A stretch of 64,000 nt of DNA, taken from contig NC_061061.1 in the NCBI RefSeq assembly GCF_021917145.1, positions 10,342,494 through 10,406,493 on the forward strand, read 5' to 3'. This document shows, one piece after another, positions 45,707 to 58,427 of the stretch (position 1 is its first letter; the number at the start of each line of letters is the position of its first letter). The notes beneath the pieces are model-generated. The model was not told where the DNA came from. It worked only from the letters and a program-made list of their open reading frames with translations, and did not search any database. This stretch comes from Hypomesus transpacificus (taxonomy: Eukaryota > Chordata > Actinopteri > Osmeriformes > Osmeridae). The translations under genes were made by a program, and so were the position numbers.

Positions 45707-46512
45707 TCAAATATACCGCCACGGTATTACCAATAACCATCAGTGCTCACAGCATGACGCTTGATTGGACGAATGTCATTCCACTCGGCTATGGCTTAAC
45801 TCCCATTAGATTGATAGACACTGAGATTTATCAGTCATTATTTGTAGGTGGGTGTACAATCAATCGTCTCTTCTTAGGTGGGTATATGGTAAATCCCTCT
45901 TCCCAGGTGGGTATATGGTAAATCCCTCTCCTCAGTGGTGGGTCTATACCGTAGACATATATGCAGTGCTACACCTCCACTCTTCAGTATTCCATGATCC
46001 CTCCCGTCACCACCCTGCATCTCAGGCATGTTGAAATCATTCCTCATGATCGCAACTCAAGACACACACACACTCTGTTCCCCCACACACTCATTTCTGT
46101 CCCTCTCTCTTCCTCTGCACACACACACACACACCTGAATATTTCATACTAATTGGACATTTTAGGATGACTCTGTCATAACTTGGACAAGTCAGGATTG
46201 CTAGATACATTATTAAACGTTCTCCATCTATCTCCCCTCCTTTCCTTTCTTTGTGTGCAGTTCCTGGGTGATCTTTCATCAAAGTCTTTGATGAGAGTAG
46301 CATGGAGACTGTTGCAGTGTGTTACCCTGACCTCGCTTAATTTAGGAACATTTCTTCTTACAATAGCATGGCGCAAGGAGGAGGGGAGAGATGTGGGCCG
46401 ACGTTCATGGCTAATATGGATGTTTCATCATAGCACTGTGCAATTTCTCAGCTGTGGAAAACCTCTGGTATCAGCGCTAGTTCAGCGGGTTTTGAATATG
46501 GAGAGTGTGGAT
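45707..46512. repeat. Right arm of the long direct repeat
   Basis: Equivalent base for base to 1-808. Differences include C/T at 45966, A/T at 45985, a shorter CA run, A/C at 46339 and G/A at 46468. After 46512 the sequences are unrelated: here a CA microsatellite (46529-46594). Confidence 0.92.
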
Positions 46513-46977
46513 CTCGGAAAACACGGAGACATCTACACACACACACACATCCACACATACATCCACACACGCACATGCACACATCCACACACACCAAAGA
46601 TTGTCTGTCATGGGCTTTATGTGTGATCAAATGGAGCCTTGTAAGGATGTGAGGTGCATCTGAAAACCCTTTCTAGTGTGAGCCTTACCCAACAAGAGAG
46701 GGGGAGAGGGAACGGTGGAATAAAACAGTGGTGAAAGGAAAGAGAAACTGTAGCCAGGGGTAAGGAAGAGGAGGAGAAAATATGGACAAGGTGAAAGAGA
46801 GAGAGAGAGTGAGAGAGATATGGAGAAAGGGAGAAAGAGTGGTCCTTAAAAATGATGAGTCAGGCAAAGGGAAGGACACTGTGGTGGCAGAGACAGAATG
46901 GGGCAGGCAAGAAGAGAGAGAGAGGGAGAGAGAGAGAGAGAGAGAGAGAAAGAACAAGTGAACAAAACGGCAACATA
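46513..46977. other. CA and GA microsatellites
   Basis: CA-rich run at 46529-46594 and GA-rich runs at 46794-46830 and 46912-46950. No gene. Confidence 0.8.
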
Positions 46978-47381
46978 CATTTACATTTTTTACATTTACA
47001 TTACATTTATTCATTTAGCAGACGCTTTTATCCAAAGCGACTTCCAAGAGAGAGCTTCACAAAGTGCATAGGTCACTGATAATAACAACAAGATAGCCCC
47101 ACAGCATTGCGGGTAGTCAAAAACAAGAAGTACATATTGTGAACAACCAAAAAATAGTGCTAAAGGGAAGAAACCATAAGAGCATGTAGTTAAACAAGTT
47201 AAAAATTACACAACAGTAATCTCTAAGTGCAGGTGTACCTGTAGGAAAGCAATAAAAATAGGATTAACTAAAAAAGAATACAACAGTTTAAATCAGCTAC
47301 CACTAACCAACAAGAGCAACAGTCTAAGCAAGAGTCATTGTGAACCTTGAGGAAACTAGCGTTGGGTTCAGCAAACCATTC

Positions 47382-50282
47382 CTAAGTACCATTGTACTCC
47401 CGGAACAAGTGTGTCTTGAGCCTTCTCTTGAAGGTGGAGAGACAGTCCGTGTCTCTGATGGAGGTGGGGAGTTGATTCCACCACTGGGGTGCCAGGCAGG
47501 AGAAGAGCTTGTGCTGGGACCGGGCGGTCTTGAGAGGTGGGACCACCAGGCGGTTGTCTGAAGAAGACCGTAGGTGGCGGGTGGGGGTGTAAGGCTGCAG
47601 GAGAGACTTGATGTAGTCGGGCGCAGTCCCGTTCACTGCTCGGAAGGTCAGTACCAGGGTCTTGAATCTGATGCGGGCCGTTATGGGTAGCCAGTGGAGG
47701 GAGATGAGGAGCGGGGTAACGTGGGAGCGTCTGGGTAGATTGTAGACCAGACGGGCCGCTGCGTTCTGAATCCTCTGAAGAGGGCGGGTTGCGCATGATG
47801 GGAGACCGGCGAGCAGCGAGTTGCAGTAGTCCAACTTGGAGAGGACAAGTGCTTGGACAAGCAGCTGGGTGGAGTGCTCAGACAGGTATCTCCTGATCTT
47901 CCGGATGTTGTAGAGGGTGAATCTACACGACCGGGAGACCGCAGCAATGTGGGCCGTGAGGGAGAGCTTGTCATCCATGGTAACCCCAAGGTTCCTGGCA
48001 GAGGATGAGGGGGTCACCGTCGCAGATCCCAGGGTGATTGAGAAGTCATGGGAGATGGAGGGTTTGGCCGGGATGATGAGAAGTTCCGTTTTGGCAAGGT
48101 TCAGCTGGAGGTGGTGCTCAGTCATCCAGGCGGAGATGTCTGCGAGGCAGGCCTCAATCCTAGCTGAGATCCCCGGATCGGTCGGAGGGAATGACAGGTA
48201 CAGCTGCGTGTCGTCAGCGTAGCAGTGGTAGGAGAAGCCATGGGAGGTGATGATTGGTCCAAGTGAGGTGGTGTACAGAGAGAAGAGGAGGGGACCAAGG
48301 ACGGAGCCCTGTGGGACACCAGTGGAGAGCTGGCGTGGGCCTGACAGTTTGCCTCCCCAGGAGACCTGGTAGGATCTTCCCGACAGGTAGGATGAGATCC
48401 ACTGGAGTGCAGTGCCAGTGATGCCCATCTCAGAAAGTCTGGAGAGCAGGATCTGGTGGTTAACCGTATCAAACGCCGCAGAAAGGTCCAGCAGAATGAT
48501 GACGGATGACCTGGAAGCCGCTCTGGCAGACTGGAGGGCAGTGGTGACTGAAAGGAGGGCAGTCTCTGTGGAGTGGCCGGTCTTGAAGCCCGATTGGTTG
48601 GGGTCGAGCAGGTTGTTCTGAGAAAGGAAGTTAGACAGTTGGTTAGATACAGCACGTTCAATTGTTTTAGAAAAGAAGGGCAACAATGATACCGGTCTGT
48701 AGTTCTGGAGGACGGCAGGGTTAAGGGAGGGTTTTTTGAGTAAAGGGGTAACTCTGGCCTGTTTGAAGGCAGAGGGGAAGGTGCCAGAGGTAAGAGAGGA
48801 GTTTAGAACATGGAGCAGAAAAGTTATGATAGAGGGGGAGATGGTTTGAAAGAGAGGGGAGGGGACAGGATCAAGGGGACAGGAGGTGGGGCGATGAGAG
48901 AGAATGAGGTCAGAGAGCTCTGCCTCGGACAGGGGAGAGAAGGAGTTTAGACATTTAGTTTGGTCAGTAATGGAGGGTGAGGGGGTAGGAAGGGTGGGTT
49001 TAGGGAACCGACTGCTAATGTCGGCGACTTTTTTCTCAAAGAAGGAGGAGAAGTCGTCTGCTGTCAGGGTGGAGGGAGGGGGTGGGGGAGGTGGGTTAAG
49101 AAGGGTGGAGAAGGTAGAGAAAAGTTTGTGGGGGTTTGAAGCGGAGTTAATTTTGTTAAGGAAGTAGAGGGTTTTGGCACCAGTTATGTGAGAAGAGAAG
49201 GATTTGAGGAGGGAGTGATACTTATCAAGGTCCAGACCGTCTTTGGACTTGCGCCATCTCCTCTCAGCTGCTCGAAGGGTGGACCGTTCTTCACGAATAA
49301 CATCCGTAAGCCACGGGCAGGGGGGAGAAGATCGTGCAGGCCTGGTAGACAGGGGACAGAGAGAGTCAAGTGATGCAGTTAAAGTGGTTAGCAAGGTGTC
49401 GGTGGCAGTGTTAGTGGGGTGGGACGAGAACTCGTCAATGGGAGGGAGGGAGGATGTTACAATAGAGGAGAAGTGGGAGGGGGATAGCGAGCGGAGGTTG
49501 CGCCGGAAAGTTACGAGGGGAGGGGAGGTAGGAGGGATTGGAGGGAGAGAGACAGTGAATTGGATAAAGTAGTGATCAGAGATGTGCAGTGGGGTTACAG
49601 AGGTTAAGTCGGTGATACAGTTACGTGTCAGGACGAGGTCTAGCTGTTTGCCTGCCTTGTGGGTCGCTGGTGTGCTCAGCAGCGTCAGGTCGAAGGAGGT
49701 CAGGAGAGACAAGAAGTCGACAGCCTGCATTCCTTGAAGGTGGATGTTGAAGTCCCCAAGGATTATCAGGGGGGTTCCATCATCCGGAAGGACGCTGAGG
49801 AGCATGTCCAGCTCCTCCACAAAGTCGGCTAGCGGTCCTGGTGGGCGATAAAGAACAATTAAGCATGCTTTGATAGGATTAGTTAGCATCACATAATGGT
49901 GTTCAAATGATTTGGCAGTAACAGAGAGTGGTGTGGATGTGTATTTAATATGTGGGGAAAGAAGCAACCCTGTCCCACCACCCCGCCCGGTTGAGCGAGT
50001 GAAGGAGTGCTTGACGGAGAGAGCAGCTGGAGTTGCAGTGTTCTCTGGGCGGATCCATGTCTCAGTCAGCGCAAGGGCATGAAGAGAAGCATGGGATGCA
50101 AACGCCGGGATGAAGTCTGCCTTGTTCACAGCAGACTGGCAGTTCCAGAGCCCTAAGGAAAGAGACAGGGCAGGTGGAGAAGAACTGGATATGTAGTGAA
50201 GGTTAGAAGTTGACCGAATATACTTTGTGACATATCTACGTCTACGGGTAGTGTAATGAACAGGAATGCTAAGGAAACACAT
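47382..50282 (-). CDS. L2 LINE ORF: endonuclease and reverse transcriptase
   Basis: 966 codons without interruption. An apurinic-type endonuclease domain occupies about residues 43-245: WNCQSAVNK (46-54), LTETW (72-76), LYRPPG (144-149), LGDFNIHL (175-182) and SDHYF (235-239). The reverse transcriptase spans about 500-760: NYRPVSLLPFFSKTIER, LLDLSAAFDTVNH, TGVPQGSVLGPLLFSLY and the catalytic YADDTQLYLSF (YADD near 688-691). The conserved C-terminal block LQRIQNAAARLVYNLPR to LFREYNGT follows. Target-primed reverse transcription at a nicked site is the mechanism known for this clade. All catalytic motifs that I can check are present, so the element could be active or very recently so. Numerous shorter open frames on both strands here are shadows of this ORF. 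Confidence 0.96.
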   Translation of the reverse strand: MCFLSIPVHYTTRRRRYVTKYIRSTSNLHYISSSSPPALSLSLGLWNCQSAVNKADFIPAFASHASLHALALTETWIRPENTATPAALSVKHSFTRSTGRGGGTGLLLSPHIKYTSTPLSVTAKSFEHHYVMLTNPIKACLIVLYRPPGPLADFVEELDMLLSVLPDDGTPLIILGDFNIHLQGMQAVDFLSLLTSFDLTLLSTPATHKAGKQLDLVLTRNCITDLTSVTPLHISDHYFIQFTVSLPPIPPTSPPLVTFRRNLRSLSPSHFSSIVTSSLPPIDEFSSHPTNTATDTLLTTLTASLDSLCPLSTRPARSSPPCPWLTDVIREERSTLRAAERRWRKSKDGLDLDKYHSLLKSFSSHITGAKTLYFLNKINSASNPHKLFSTFSTLLNPPPPPPPSTLTADDFSSFFEKKVADISSRFPKPTLPTPSPSITDQTKCLNSFSPLSEAELSDLILSHRPTSCPLDPVPSPLFQTISPSIITFLLHVLNSSLTSGTFPSAFKQARVTPLLKKPSLNPAVLQNYRPVSLLPFFSKTIERAVSNQLSNFLSQNNLLDPNQSGFKTGHSTETALLSVTTALQSARAASRSSVIILLDLSAAFDTVNHQILLSRLSEMGITGTALQWISSYLSGRSYQVSWGGKLSGPRQLSTGVPQGSVLGPLLFSLYTTSLGPIITSHGFSYHCYADDTQLYLSFPPTDPGISARIEACLADISAWMTEHHLQLNLAKTELLIIPAKPSISHDFSITLGSATVTPSSSARNLGVTMDDKLSLTAHIAAVSRSCRFTLYNIRKIRRYLSEHSTQLLVQALVLSKLDYCNSLLAGLPSCATRPLQRIQNAAARLVYNLPRRSHVTPLLISLHWLPITARIRFKTLVLTFRAVNGTAPDYIKSLLQPYTPTRHLRSSSDNRLVVPPLKTARSQHKLFSCLAPQWWNQLPTSIRDTDCLSTFKRRLKTHLFREYNGT

Positions 50283-50497
50283 GCTAGCTATGAATAAATT
50301 CTAGGTAGAATATAATCCAAATATGAATATAAATAGGTTGATGCTTATCAGAAGAGGTGATCCGCCTCGTCGGCCTTCCTCGGTGGACTCCGCAGGTAGA
50401 CTCCTTGTCTTTGTTCGACTGAGTCTTCGTGCGACGAGGCTGGCAGACGAGGCTGCCTCTGTAATGCTAACCGCCTTAAATATGCTAATGCACAGAT

Positions 50498-51000
50498 ACA
50501 ACGCCCCCAATTACTGCCAAACAAAAGAATATCCTGAGTACCCTGACACCGAAAATGACTCGCTGGCTAGCTACTCCTTGACCAGTTTCAACTGGTTATC
50601 TAACTGCGGACCCTTCTGCTCTACCCAAGAGACTAACTTTTAGCTAAACTCAATAATATACTAGTCTTGATCACTCGCAGTCAATGCAGCGCTCTCGAAG
50701 TTCTCTTCAGTATGACGCTATATGCGCTCAGCTGATTCCAGGCGACTTCGGCTTTTAAACCAAATTCTACAACGCCCCCAAGTACTGCCAAACAAAAGAA
50801 TATCCTGAGTACCCTGAAACCGAAAATGACTCGCTGGCTAGCTACTCCTTGACCAGTTTCAACTGGTTATCTAACTGCGGACCCTTCTGCTCTACCCAAG
50901 AGACTAACTTTTAGCTAAACTCAATAATATACTAGTCTTGATCACTCGCAGTCAATGCAGCGCTCTCGAAGTTCTCTTCAGTATGACGCTATACGCTCAC
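50498..51000 (-). promoter_or_regulatory. L2 5' monomer repeats
   Basis: ACAACGCCCCCAA at 50498 recurs at 50769, and about 230 bp following each is nearly identical, giving a 271-bp period with 1.8 copies. The duplication sits exactly at the element's 5' end, where LINE internal promoters lie, and the 5'-most copy is truncated. A promoter role is inferred by analogy with the monomer arrays of mouse L1. Confidence 0.7.
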
Positions 51001-54000
51001 ATTTAAAATGCAGCGGAGATAGCAGCCATTGCTGGGGCTGCAAACATCCAAATGAGATACCCTGGCATTTTGAATGTGGGGCGAACTACTAAAAATCAAG
51101 AAGGGGTTCTATGAATAATGAACAGAAAGAAACTTTCTGTTTATATGTGTGTGTGTACATGTCTATATATATCAAGTGTGTGTGTATCATGTACGTGTGC
51201 GTACATCATGTGTGCGTGTGTGTGTGAATTATACTTGTGTGTGTGCTTGTCTGAATATGCCGCTGGTTCCCTTTGTCATCCTAGCAGGCAAGGTCATGCT
51301 TTCAACTCGGTTTGGCAGCCGTTCCTATCTCAGACACTCCGGGTCCTGCTCCTTCCCCTCTTTCACTCTCATTATGCACTCTTTGGTCCTCCTGGGGAAC
51401 TTTCTCTCCTTCTCCGTCTCTCTCTCTCTCTTTCCAACTCATCCGTTTTGATGGTTTGCTTTCTTTTTATCTTTTGACGTGTATTTAAACACTTTTTACT
51501 CACCCTGTGCAGATGATATTCTTCTGAACAGGTTATCCGTCTGAATAGTGTTTGTTGATTCACTCTGAGACCTGCTGGGCAGGGGATTAGGGGGGAACTC
51601 TTCGGAGCTTTTGACGTGTCCCTCCTCTGAAAACGGTCATCAAAAATCATTCTGTGGTTAGGCAAAGGAAGAGACGGAGCCGGTTCATATAGTTGACATG
51701 CGCCCTTTCGCTCATGTTCGACCTCTCTTGTCATCTCTTTATCTTCTTTGTGTGTATTCTGCTTCTTGAATACCAGTCACAGTGGTACGGAAGATTTAAA
51801 ATGTGTGAACAATGTGAAAGTAGCTGGCACGCTCCTTTTTTGCATCTGGGAATAACTGTGGATATGTCAGCAAGGCTAACCTTGGGTGGTTGAGGTTACC
51901 TTGGTTGAGGTTCTGCTAATTTCGTACCTCCTTTTTTAGAGCTGTAGAAAACTTAGTGTGCCTGAGCTGCTGTGGATGTAGTCGGAGAGGGTTTTTTGCT
52001 GATGCACACATCCGTCTAGTTGGGCAGGTTGGGGTCTAAACGGGGTTTGAACAGCTGTTAGCCAGACTTGTCTCTCTGACTCAGGTGTTTTTAAAAAGTC
52101 CTGAGTCGGACACATCACAGGAGAAGACACTGCACCACACACACGTACTGGAGACGCGAGTAGATGAGCACACACACACACACTCAGCGCCGGGAGATCC
52201 CAGGGGGAGGGAGCAGTCATGCATATCTAAGGAGACTGTATCCTCCGTGGGTGCTGGGGATGTGTGGCCTGTTTATGAATGGTGAGTGTGTGTGTGTGTG
52301 TGTGTGTGCACCAACCTGTGTTTGCATCTGCACATAGTCCAAAGGCACCACGGGTTACCCAAAAAGTTGAAGTAGAAGTGCGTGCAAAAATCGTAAATAC
52401 ACACCTGACCGACAGCGCTCCCTCACTCCTACCACCCCCCACAAAAAGTGGTTGATTTCAAGCCCCTCCCCCCAGCCCCCACCCCCTCAGTCCCCCTCAC
52501 CAAGATTATCCCCTTACTGTGGGGTAGACACTGGTTTAAGGACGTGTAGACCACAGTGAAGTACACACCCAAGTGTGCATGTGTTCAAATCCCCCTACCC
52601 CTGTAAGCTGCCGTATCTGTCCCCCTATCCTGTGTGCCTGGCTGGGCTGGGCTGGGAAAATCCTGCCGCTTGAGTCAAATCCTGTTTAATGACTGAGAAA
52701 AGCGTCAGACACATGCTGGAGGGGAATAATAAGATTAGGATAGAGAGTTAGAGGGGCTGGATTGAGTTTGGGATGATTGTGTGTACAGACTGGAAGAAAC
52801 TCCACAAATGGTTCAGATGGAGGGTGTTGTGGGTTGGAGTTTGCAGTCACTTTGATATTCAATAAGGTGTGTTCCTGTTAGTAGCTGTGAATCTCAACTG
52901 CTACAGCCTATACAACATGGTATCGAGACGATTTGCACACAACGCATGATGCACACTAACATAAAATGATAATCTATCTCGAATCTGTTCTCATGACATA
53001 CACGTTTGAGTTTTTAGGAAAATCTCTAATAAATGATGTGTCTTGGCAGGTTTGACAGACACTGCAAAGGGGGTTGAAATGTTTTAAGATTCTGGCATTG
53101 TGTTTACTTAGCTTCCTTTTTTTGTTTTTGCTGGGTTTGCATACCTTGGTCAGATCAGTTTAACATCGTTCCTCGGTTGGGAGATTGTGGAAGAGGGTTT
53201 GTGTTTGTGTGTTGGCATGTGTGTTTCTGTGTGTGCATGTTTGTGTGTGTGCACGCAAGACTGATGACACGCAAGGAGCTGTCGTCTGGGATTTGCCCAG
53301 GGAGAGAGCTTAATCTCATGTGTGCCCAGGGATAGAGCTAATCTCATGTGTGAGAGCCCCAGTGTGATTTTTCTAAAGGTTAGTGAGCAACTGTGTTTTG
53401 GTGGGTATCCTGTCCCTGACCCAATTTCTATTACTTGTGCCATCTCTCTTGTTGTAAGTAATTCTGTGTGTGTATGTGTGGTAATGTATGAGTGGGTGGG
53501 TCAGAATATCCAGGTCGACAACCTGTCATGCCAGATTCTGTATTTGCAAAGACACATTACATTTGTGTGTCAGCATGCCAATAGGTGAGTATCCTATAAA
53601 CAAACGTATGTCTATGTGTGTGTTTATTAGCAATTGTGGTGGCTATTGCTACTCAAAGCCACTGAGTGATTTATACTGGGTTTTAGATGGTTTCGACATG
53701 TGCACTCCACAGATGACTTCTTGCTGTTGATACTGTTTATTCTAATAATAAATGACAAAACAATATTGTGTGCTCTGCAACACGGCAAAAAGAAACGGTG
53801 TGCTATTCCCGGTCTCCAATCAACTCCACCTGTTCAGGTGAGCTCACATATAAAGCTCTCCTGCACCCAGACACCACCCAGTGTTCAAAATAATACAATA
53901 CAAAAACAACAAATGTACCATAAAGGTTGTAAAGGACTGTTTTGTGCACTTATCAAAACATGTAATCCAGACTGATCCAAATCCCATCGCTCTCCACCTA

Positions 54001-54790
54001 TCAGTATACTGTAAAAAGTAGGTCTGATTATTTAGCTCCACTCCTACTTTTCACATTACGTAATTTAGCAAGACAGTCAACTCTGTGTCACACATGTTAA
54101 CCAGCAACATTCAAGAAACCTGCACCTGAAATGAAACAGATTTTAGGAAGACAGCATTTTTGTGGGATCCAAACTCTGGAATTGTTATAGATGATTTATG
54201 TATATCTGTCTATGTCACGGTATAATTTGCGTCGCAGCACACTGCATCGGCACATGAGAGCCAGGTTTAATTTCTGCCTTGACCTACATCTTAGTTAGAC
54301 TACAGGCAAAGTGGTGGTACATTAAATGACCTTAACAAGTACTACTATCTGACAATTTCTGTTTGTAAGCATCAACATTTTCCATCCAGTACAGCATATA
54401 TACCTTTAATTTTGCAAGTATAAATAAACTAAAAGTTCTATAATTGAAGGGAAGTGTGAAAATATGGTTGAAAACTAAAAAAAAACAAATAACTAGTCCT
54501 TGACCTAGAAACATTCAGTCACACATCCAGACACCAATAACGCATGCCCTATGCCCACTAGATAAGAAAACTTCAAATAATGAAATAAAATAATCAACAT
54601 ATTGGTCCAAGATTCTGCCCTGATAAATTTGCAAGGAGGCTATTTGTGATTTTCTTTTTATACCCTGTGATCCCCAACCCCTTTTCACCCTCTTCATCTC
54701 CTGCCCTCTCCTCCTCCTCTTTTCCTCTCCTTTGAGCGCAATATGAAAGAGGGATCAGATTTCTCCCATAACCTTGAATAGATGATGGGA
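51001..54790. other. Intergenic or intronic DNA, no exon recognised
   Basis: Short GT/CA runs (51145-51250, 52160-52185, 52284-52308, 53195-53260) and a C-rich patch near 52430-52500. A pyrimidine-rich stretch at 51405-51450 is low complexity. Confidence 0.5.
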
Positions 54791-54799
54791 ACAGTATGT

Positions 54800-55000
<201 letters not shown>

Positions 55001-56180
55001 CTGGTCTCTCTATGTCCCTTTCTCTGCAGGGTTTGCTGTTTATACAGAAGTTGAAGACTCAAACATCATATTTCTTGCTAGTGTGTGTGGATTCATACAC
55101 TCTCTCACAAATCTGACTTTAATATAATCTATTGAGAAAGAGAGCGAGAGAAAGAAAGAGTGGGGCACGGATAACTGATAGAGGGTCAAATCATTGAAAA
55201 AAGAATAAAGGGAGATGCTAAGTAAGGCCAAGCATTGGCCTGAAAGATGTCAAGGCGAGAATTTTTTTTTAACGGGTGGGAGGAGGAGGGGTTGAGGATG
55301 TCCTGAGGAAAAGAGAACCACAGCGAACAAGAGACACAGTGTTGAATCGCATACAGAATATCAACACGGGGAAAAGTCAGTGAGAAATGACATTACTACT
55401 TGTAACTACTACTCTAACTCACTACTTGTAACATCAGAATCATCTTGCTCTGTATCTCATCGTGCACTGTCCTTATCTGGCCCATTCAAAGCAGCAAACC
55501 ATGATCTTCTGAATGGCCATTAATTGGTTTGTTTGTTTAGTCAGATTTCTCAACAACAAAAACACACCCAACTTAATTGTCAATTCACTTTACGAAGTGA
55601 GGAAATTGTGCCTTTTGTAGCTAAACTATATTCACAGTGAATTCCTGAGGGACATTGGAGTACTACATACATGCTCAACCATACATTTTTATGTGATGTA
55701 TCTTGTGGCTGGACTATTTGCCTTGCAGGTTATTCTGACATTTAAGCATGGCTCATGGTTCAAATTAAAAGTTGACAATTTGAGATTGACTAAATCCCAC
55801 TGCGTGGATACTTCTTTTAAACATAAAAGCAACTGCAAATTATTCAAAGGGAATTTTCAGTTAGAAAATGTAGCCCGACCAAGCCAAAGAAAAGAAAACA
55901 CAATGGAACCCATTCCAAGGTGAAACACCATGCTCTGCCTCTTCACAGCACTCCATTTCTTTTCCTTCACCTCATATGCTGACATGACACATCATTAGAA
56001 GGCTGGCGAGGAAAGGGAAGTCCATTTGAGCTGACCCTGCTGCCCTCTTGGAGGGAACCCAGAGCCCCTTTAGCTCGTCTCATGTCTGGCGTAAGGGCCT
56101 GTCAAGGCGGCACGAGAGGGTGTGCGTTCCACTGTGGGGGCGCAGGAAGAGCACTTGGAGGCAGACGGCAAGATGAGCTG
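55001..56180. other. Intergenic or intronic DNA, nothing recognised
   Basis: No coding pattern; GA-rich near 55133-55165. Confidence 0.45.
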
Positions 56181-56345
56181 TAAATGGAAAAGAAAAGGAT
56201 GATTATCTCGCCGGCGAACGCGCGCTCCAAATATTTCTCTCCCACGCTCTCTCTATCATATCGCTCTTTTAATCGCTCACTATCCCGCCGGAATAAGAGG
56301 GGAGGGATTATGAGTCATTTTCTCAAACAGCCGATGGGTTCACTG
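56181..56345. other. Complex non-repetitive block, possible conserved element
   Basis: Free of microsatellite and transposon features and with CpG-containing sequence such as TCTCGCCGGCGAACGCGCGC. No long open frame with splice sites. Conservation cannot be tested here. Confidence 0.25.
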
Positions 56346-56464
56346 TATCTTTTCTACCTTTCCCTCTTCTCATCATACTGTCACTTCATTAGAAAGTGGG
56401 AGTTAACTTTTTTCAGTCCCAGTAAATATCCCCTGTGCATATATCTCCATACCTGCCTGTATAC

Positions 56465-56468
<4 letters not shown>

Positions 56469-56502
<34 letters not shown>

Positions 56503-56503
56503 C

Positions 56504-56577
<74 letters not shown>
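56469..56577. repeat. (CT)n microsatellite
   Basis: About 110 bp of CT repeats with CTCTCG and CCTCTC interruptions. Confidence 0.95.
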
Positions 56578-56579
<2 letters not shown>

Positions 56580-56779
56580 CTCGCTCCGAAGGAATATGAC
56601 TGGAATTGCAGAGCTGTCTCGTGCACTCAGGGACCTGCGTTCAATGTTTTCACAGTCATCTATCTTTTGTTCTTTAGGGATCCTGAGTGTGTGTGTATGA
56701 GTGTGTGTCCTCTGCGTTCAAGTTGCAGTCAGTGCAACTGAATTCATTTGGGCTATGTTGAGTGCCTCATGGAGATTGT

Positions 56780-58330
56780 GAGGATAACCGTGTCTGTGTT
56801 TATGGGGCGGGTCCATCGCGTAGCTGTGTGTCTTGTGGTTTTGGCATCAGACCTGGGACCCAGAAACCCTCTGGGTAGTTGTGAGCTGTGTTTGCAGAGT
56901 TGAGTGGACGTGTGGACACAGTCTGTCTGGGGAACCTCTGTCCGTGTGTAAAAGCAAGCCATGCTTGGGGCTCGTCTTTCTCTCCCCGGCCACTACATTG
57001 AGATGAAAGATTGAATCCTGATAAAACAGACTCATTGAGCATTTGCACACACGCTCGCACACTCTCTGTCGTGCATGCTCACACATACAAGAACAGACAC
57101 ATCTACACACAAGCACACACACACACACACACATAGACAGATAGATCCCAAAAGCAGCTCATAAAACTCTAACAACCCTCCAAATCTCAAAAGCGTTACA
57201 TTTCATCTCCAACTACGTTGCTAATTATCAGCACACCATGGATCAAAACTATCGTAATATTGTGTCGGAGCCAACTACCACTACAGGTTTATCATTATGG
57301 TTAGCATCTCATGCCATCCATATTGTGTTTGTGTTTGATCTCTTTTTCCTTGCCCAGTTTCAAGAAAAAGGACTGTTGACTGTGAGGAAGTGAGTAAAGG
57401 AAACCCAAAAAGGCTCCAGGAATACCCATCCTCCCTGTGCGTTTCTGTGCATTGCTTCCCCAGCAATGTAGAAAGAGTGAGGCACTTGCCTGGAAGACAG
57501 TGAATAACATTGTGTGGTTCATGTGAGGACAGACTGCCTTTGCCCTGTACCTTGGTGCATATGCATGGGAATGAGTGACTACAGAATGATGTCTGTGTGT
57601 CTGGGGGGATGGATATATTGTAAACTTCCGTGTGTGTATGCGTTTACACATGACCCAGAGGGTAGGCCTATCATGTGTATGTTGGTGTGGCAGAGAAGGT
57701 TAATGTGAGGGTGAGCGTAGGCTACACACTGTTTGGCTGTGCTGTGTGGGTGGGTTTCTAGCCCCTCTGGCTGGCAGGATAAGCATTCTCACTCCAGTGA
57801 ATCTGCCGTGACAACAGGTATTAGGATATAATTTGCCATGAAGCCTAATGGAGCTCAAATAACCAGGCCTTGAGCTGGTGTTCTGCCTGTCTCTCCCATC
57901 ATGTCACTGCTCGCCTCCTGGCTCGCCCATATCACTGACCTTGCGCAGCTAAGGCTAGCCAAGCAGTAACCGCTAAATAAACCTACACTAATGCTACACA
58001 ACTAGCTAACTGTGCTTCCTGCTAAACTTACCACAGCCTATTCTTCAATGGCTTAGCCTCACTAATGATGGCTTGTTTTCACATATCAAACTGTATATAT
58101 GAAATATGAAAAAATGTTTGGAAATCCCAAAAGCACAAATCTCTTGACCCATTCTGCCAAGTATGAGAACATTATCCTGGTCCTCATGAGGTGAGCATTA
58201 TTATTTTCGTCACACACCATTATAAAAACTCATAAGAGCATCTTAATACTGTATTTCAAGACATCTGGAAAAATTTTACTCGTGGGACATTTTAACAACC
58301 ATCCATTGTTGGAGTGTCTGTGCATGTGTG
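56780..58330. other. Intergenic or intronic DNA, nothing recognised
   Basis: CA run at 57111-57133. No exon or element ends. Confidence 0.45.
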
Positions 58331-58349
58331 TTCAAGGGCTTTTCTATAT

Positions 58350-58394
58350 GTGTGTGTGTGTGTGTGTGTAGTTATGTGTGTGCAGTGTGTGTGC

Positions 58395-58427
<33 letters not shown>

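Larger units (their letters stand above)
46978..51000 (-). mobile_element. Full-length L2-clade LINE
   Basis: On minus: a 5' region (51000-50283) with a repeated 271-bp monomer, one uninterrupted ORF (50282-47382), a 3' UTR (47381-46978) and the conserved L2/V-SINE tail (CTTTTATCCAAAGCGACTTC on + near 47026) ending in short TGTAA-type repeats. No convincing target duplication was found, as is common for L2. Its tail matches the truncated L2 copies at 8660, 10864 and 29401, so they belong to one family. Confidence 0.9.

Noticed and set aside
47917..49572. Plus-strand and other-frame open frames within the LINE
   Set aside because: They are shadows of the intact 966-codon reverse transcriptase ORF on the minus strand.
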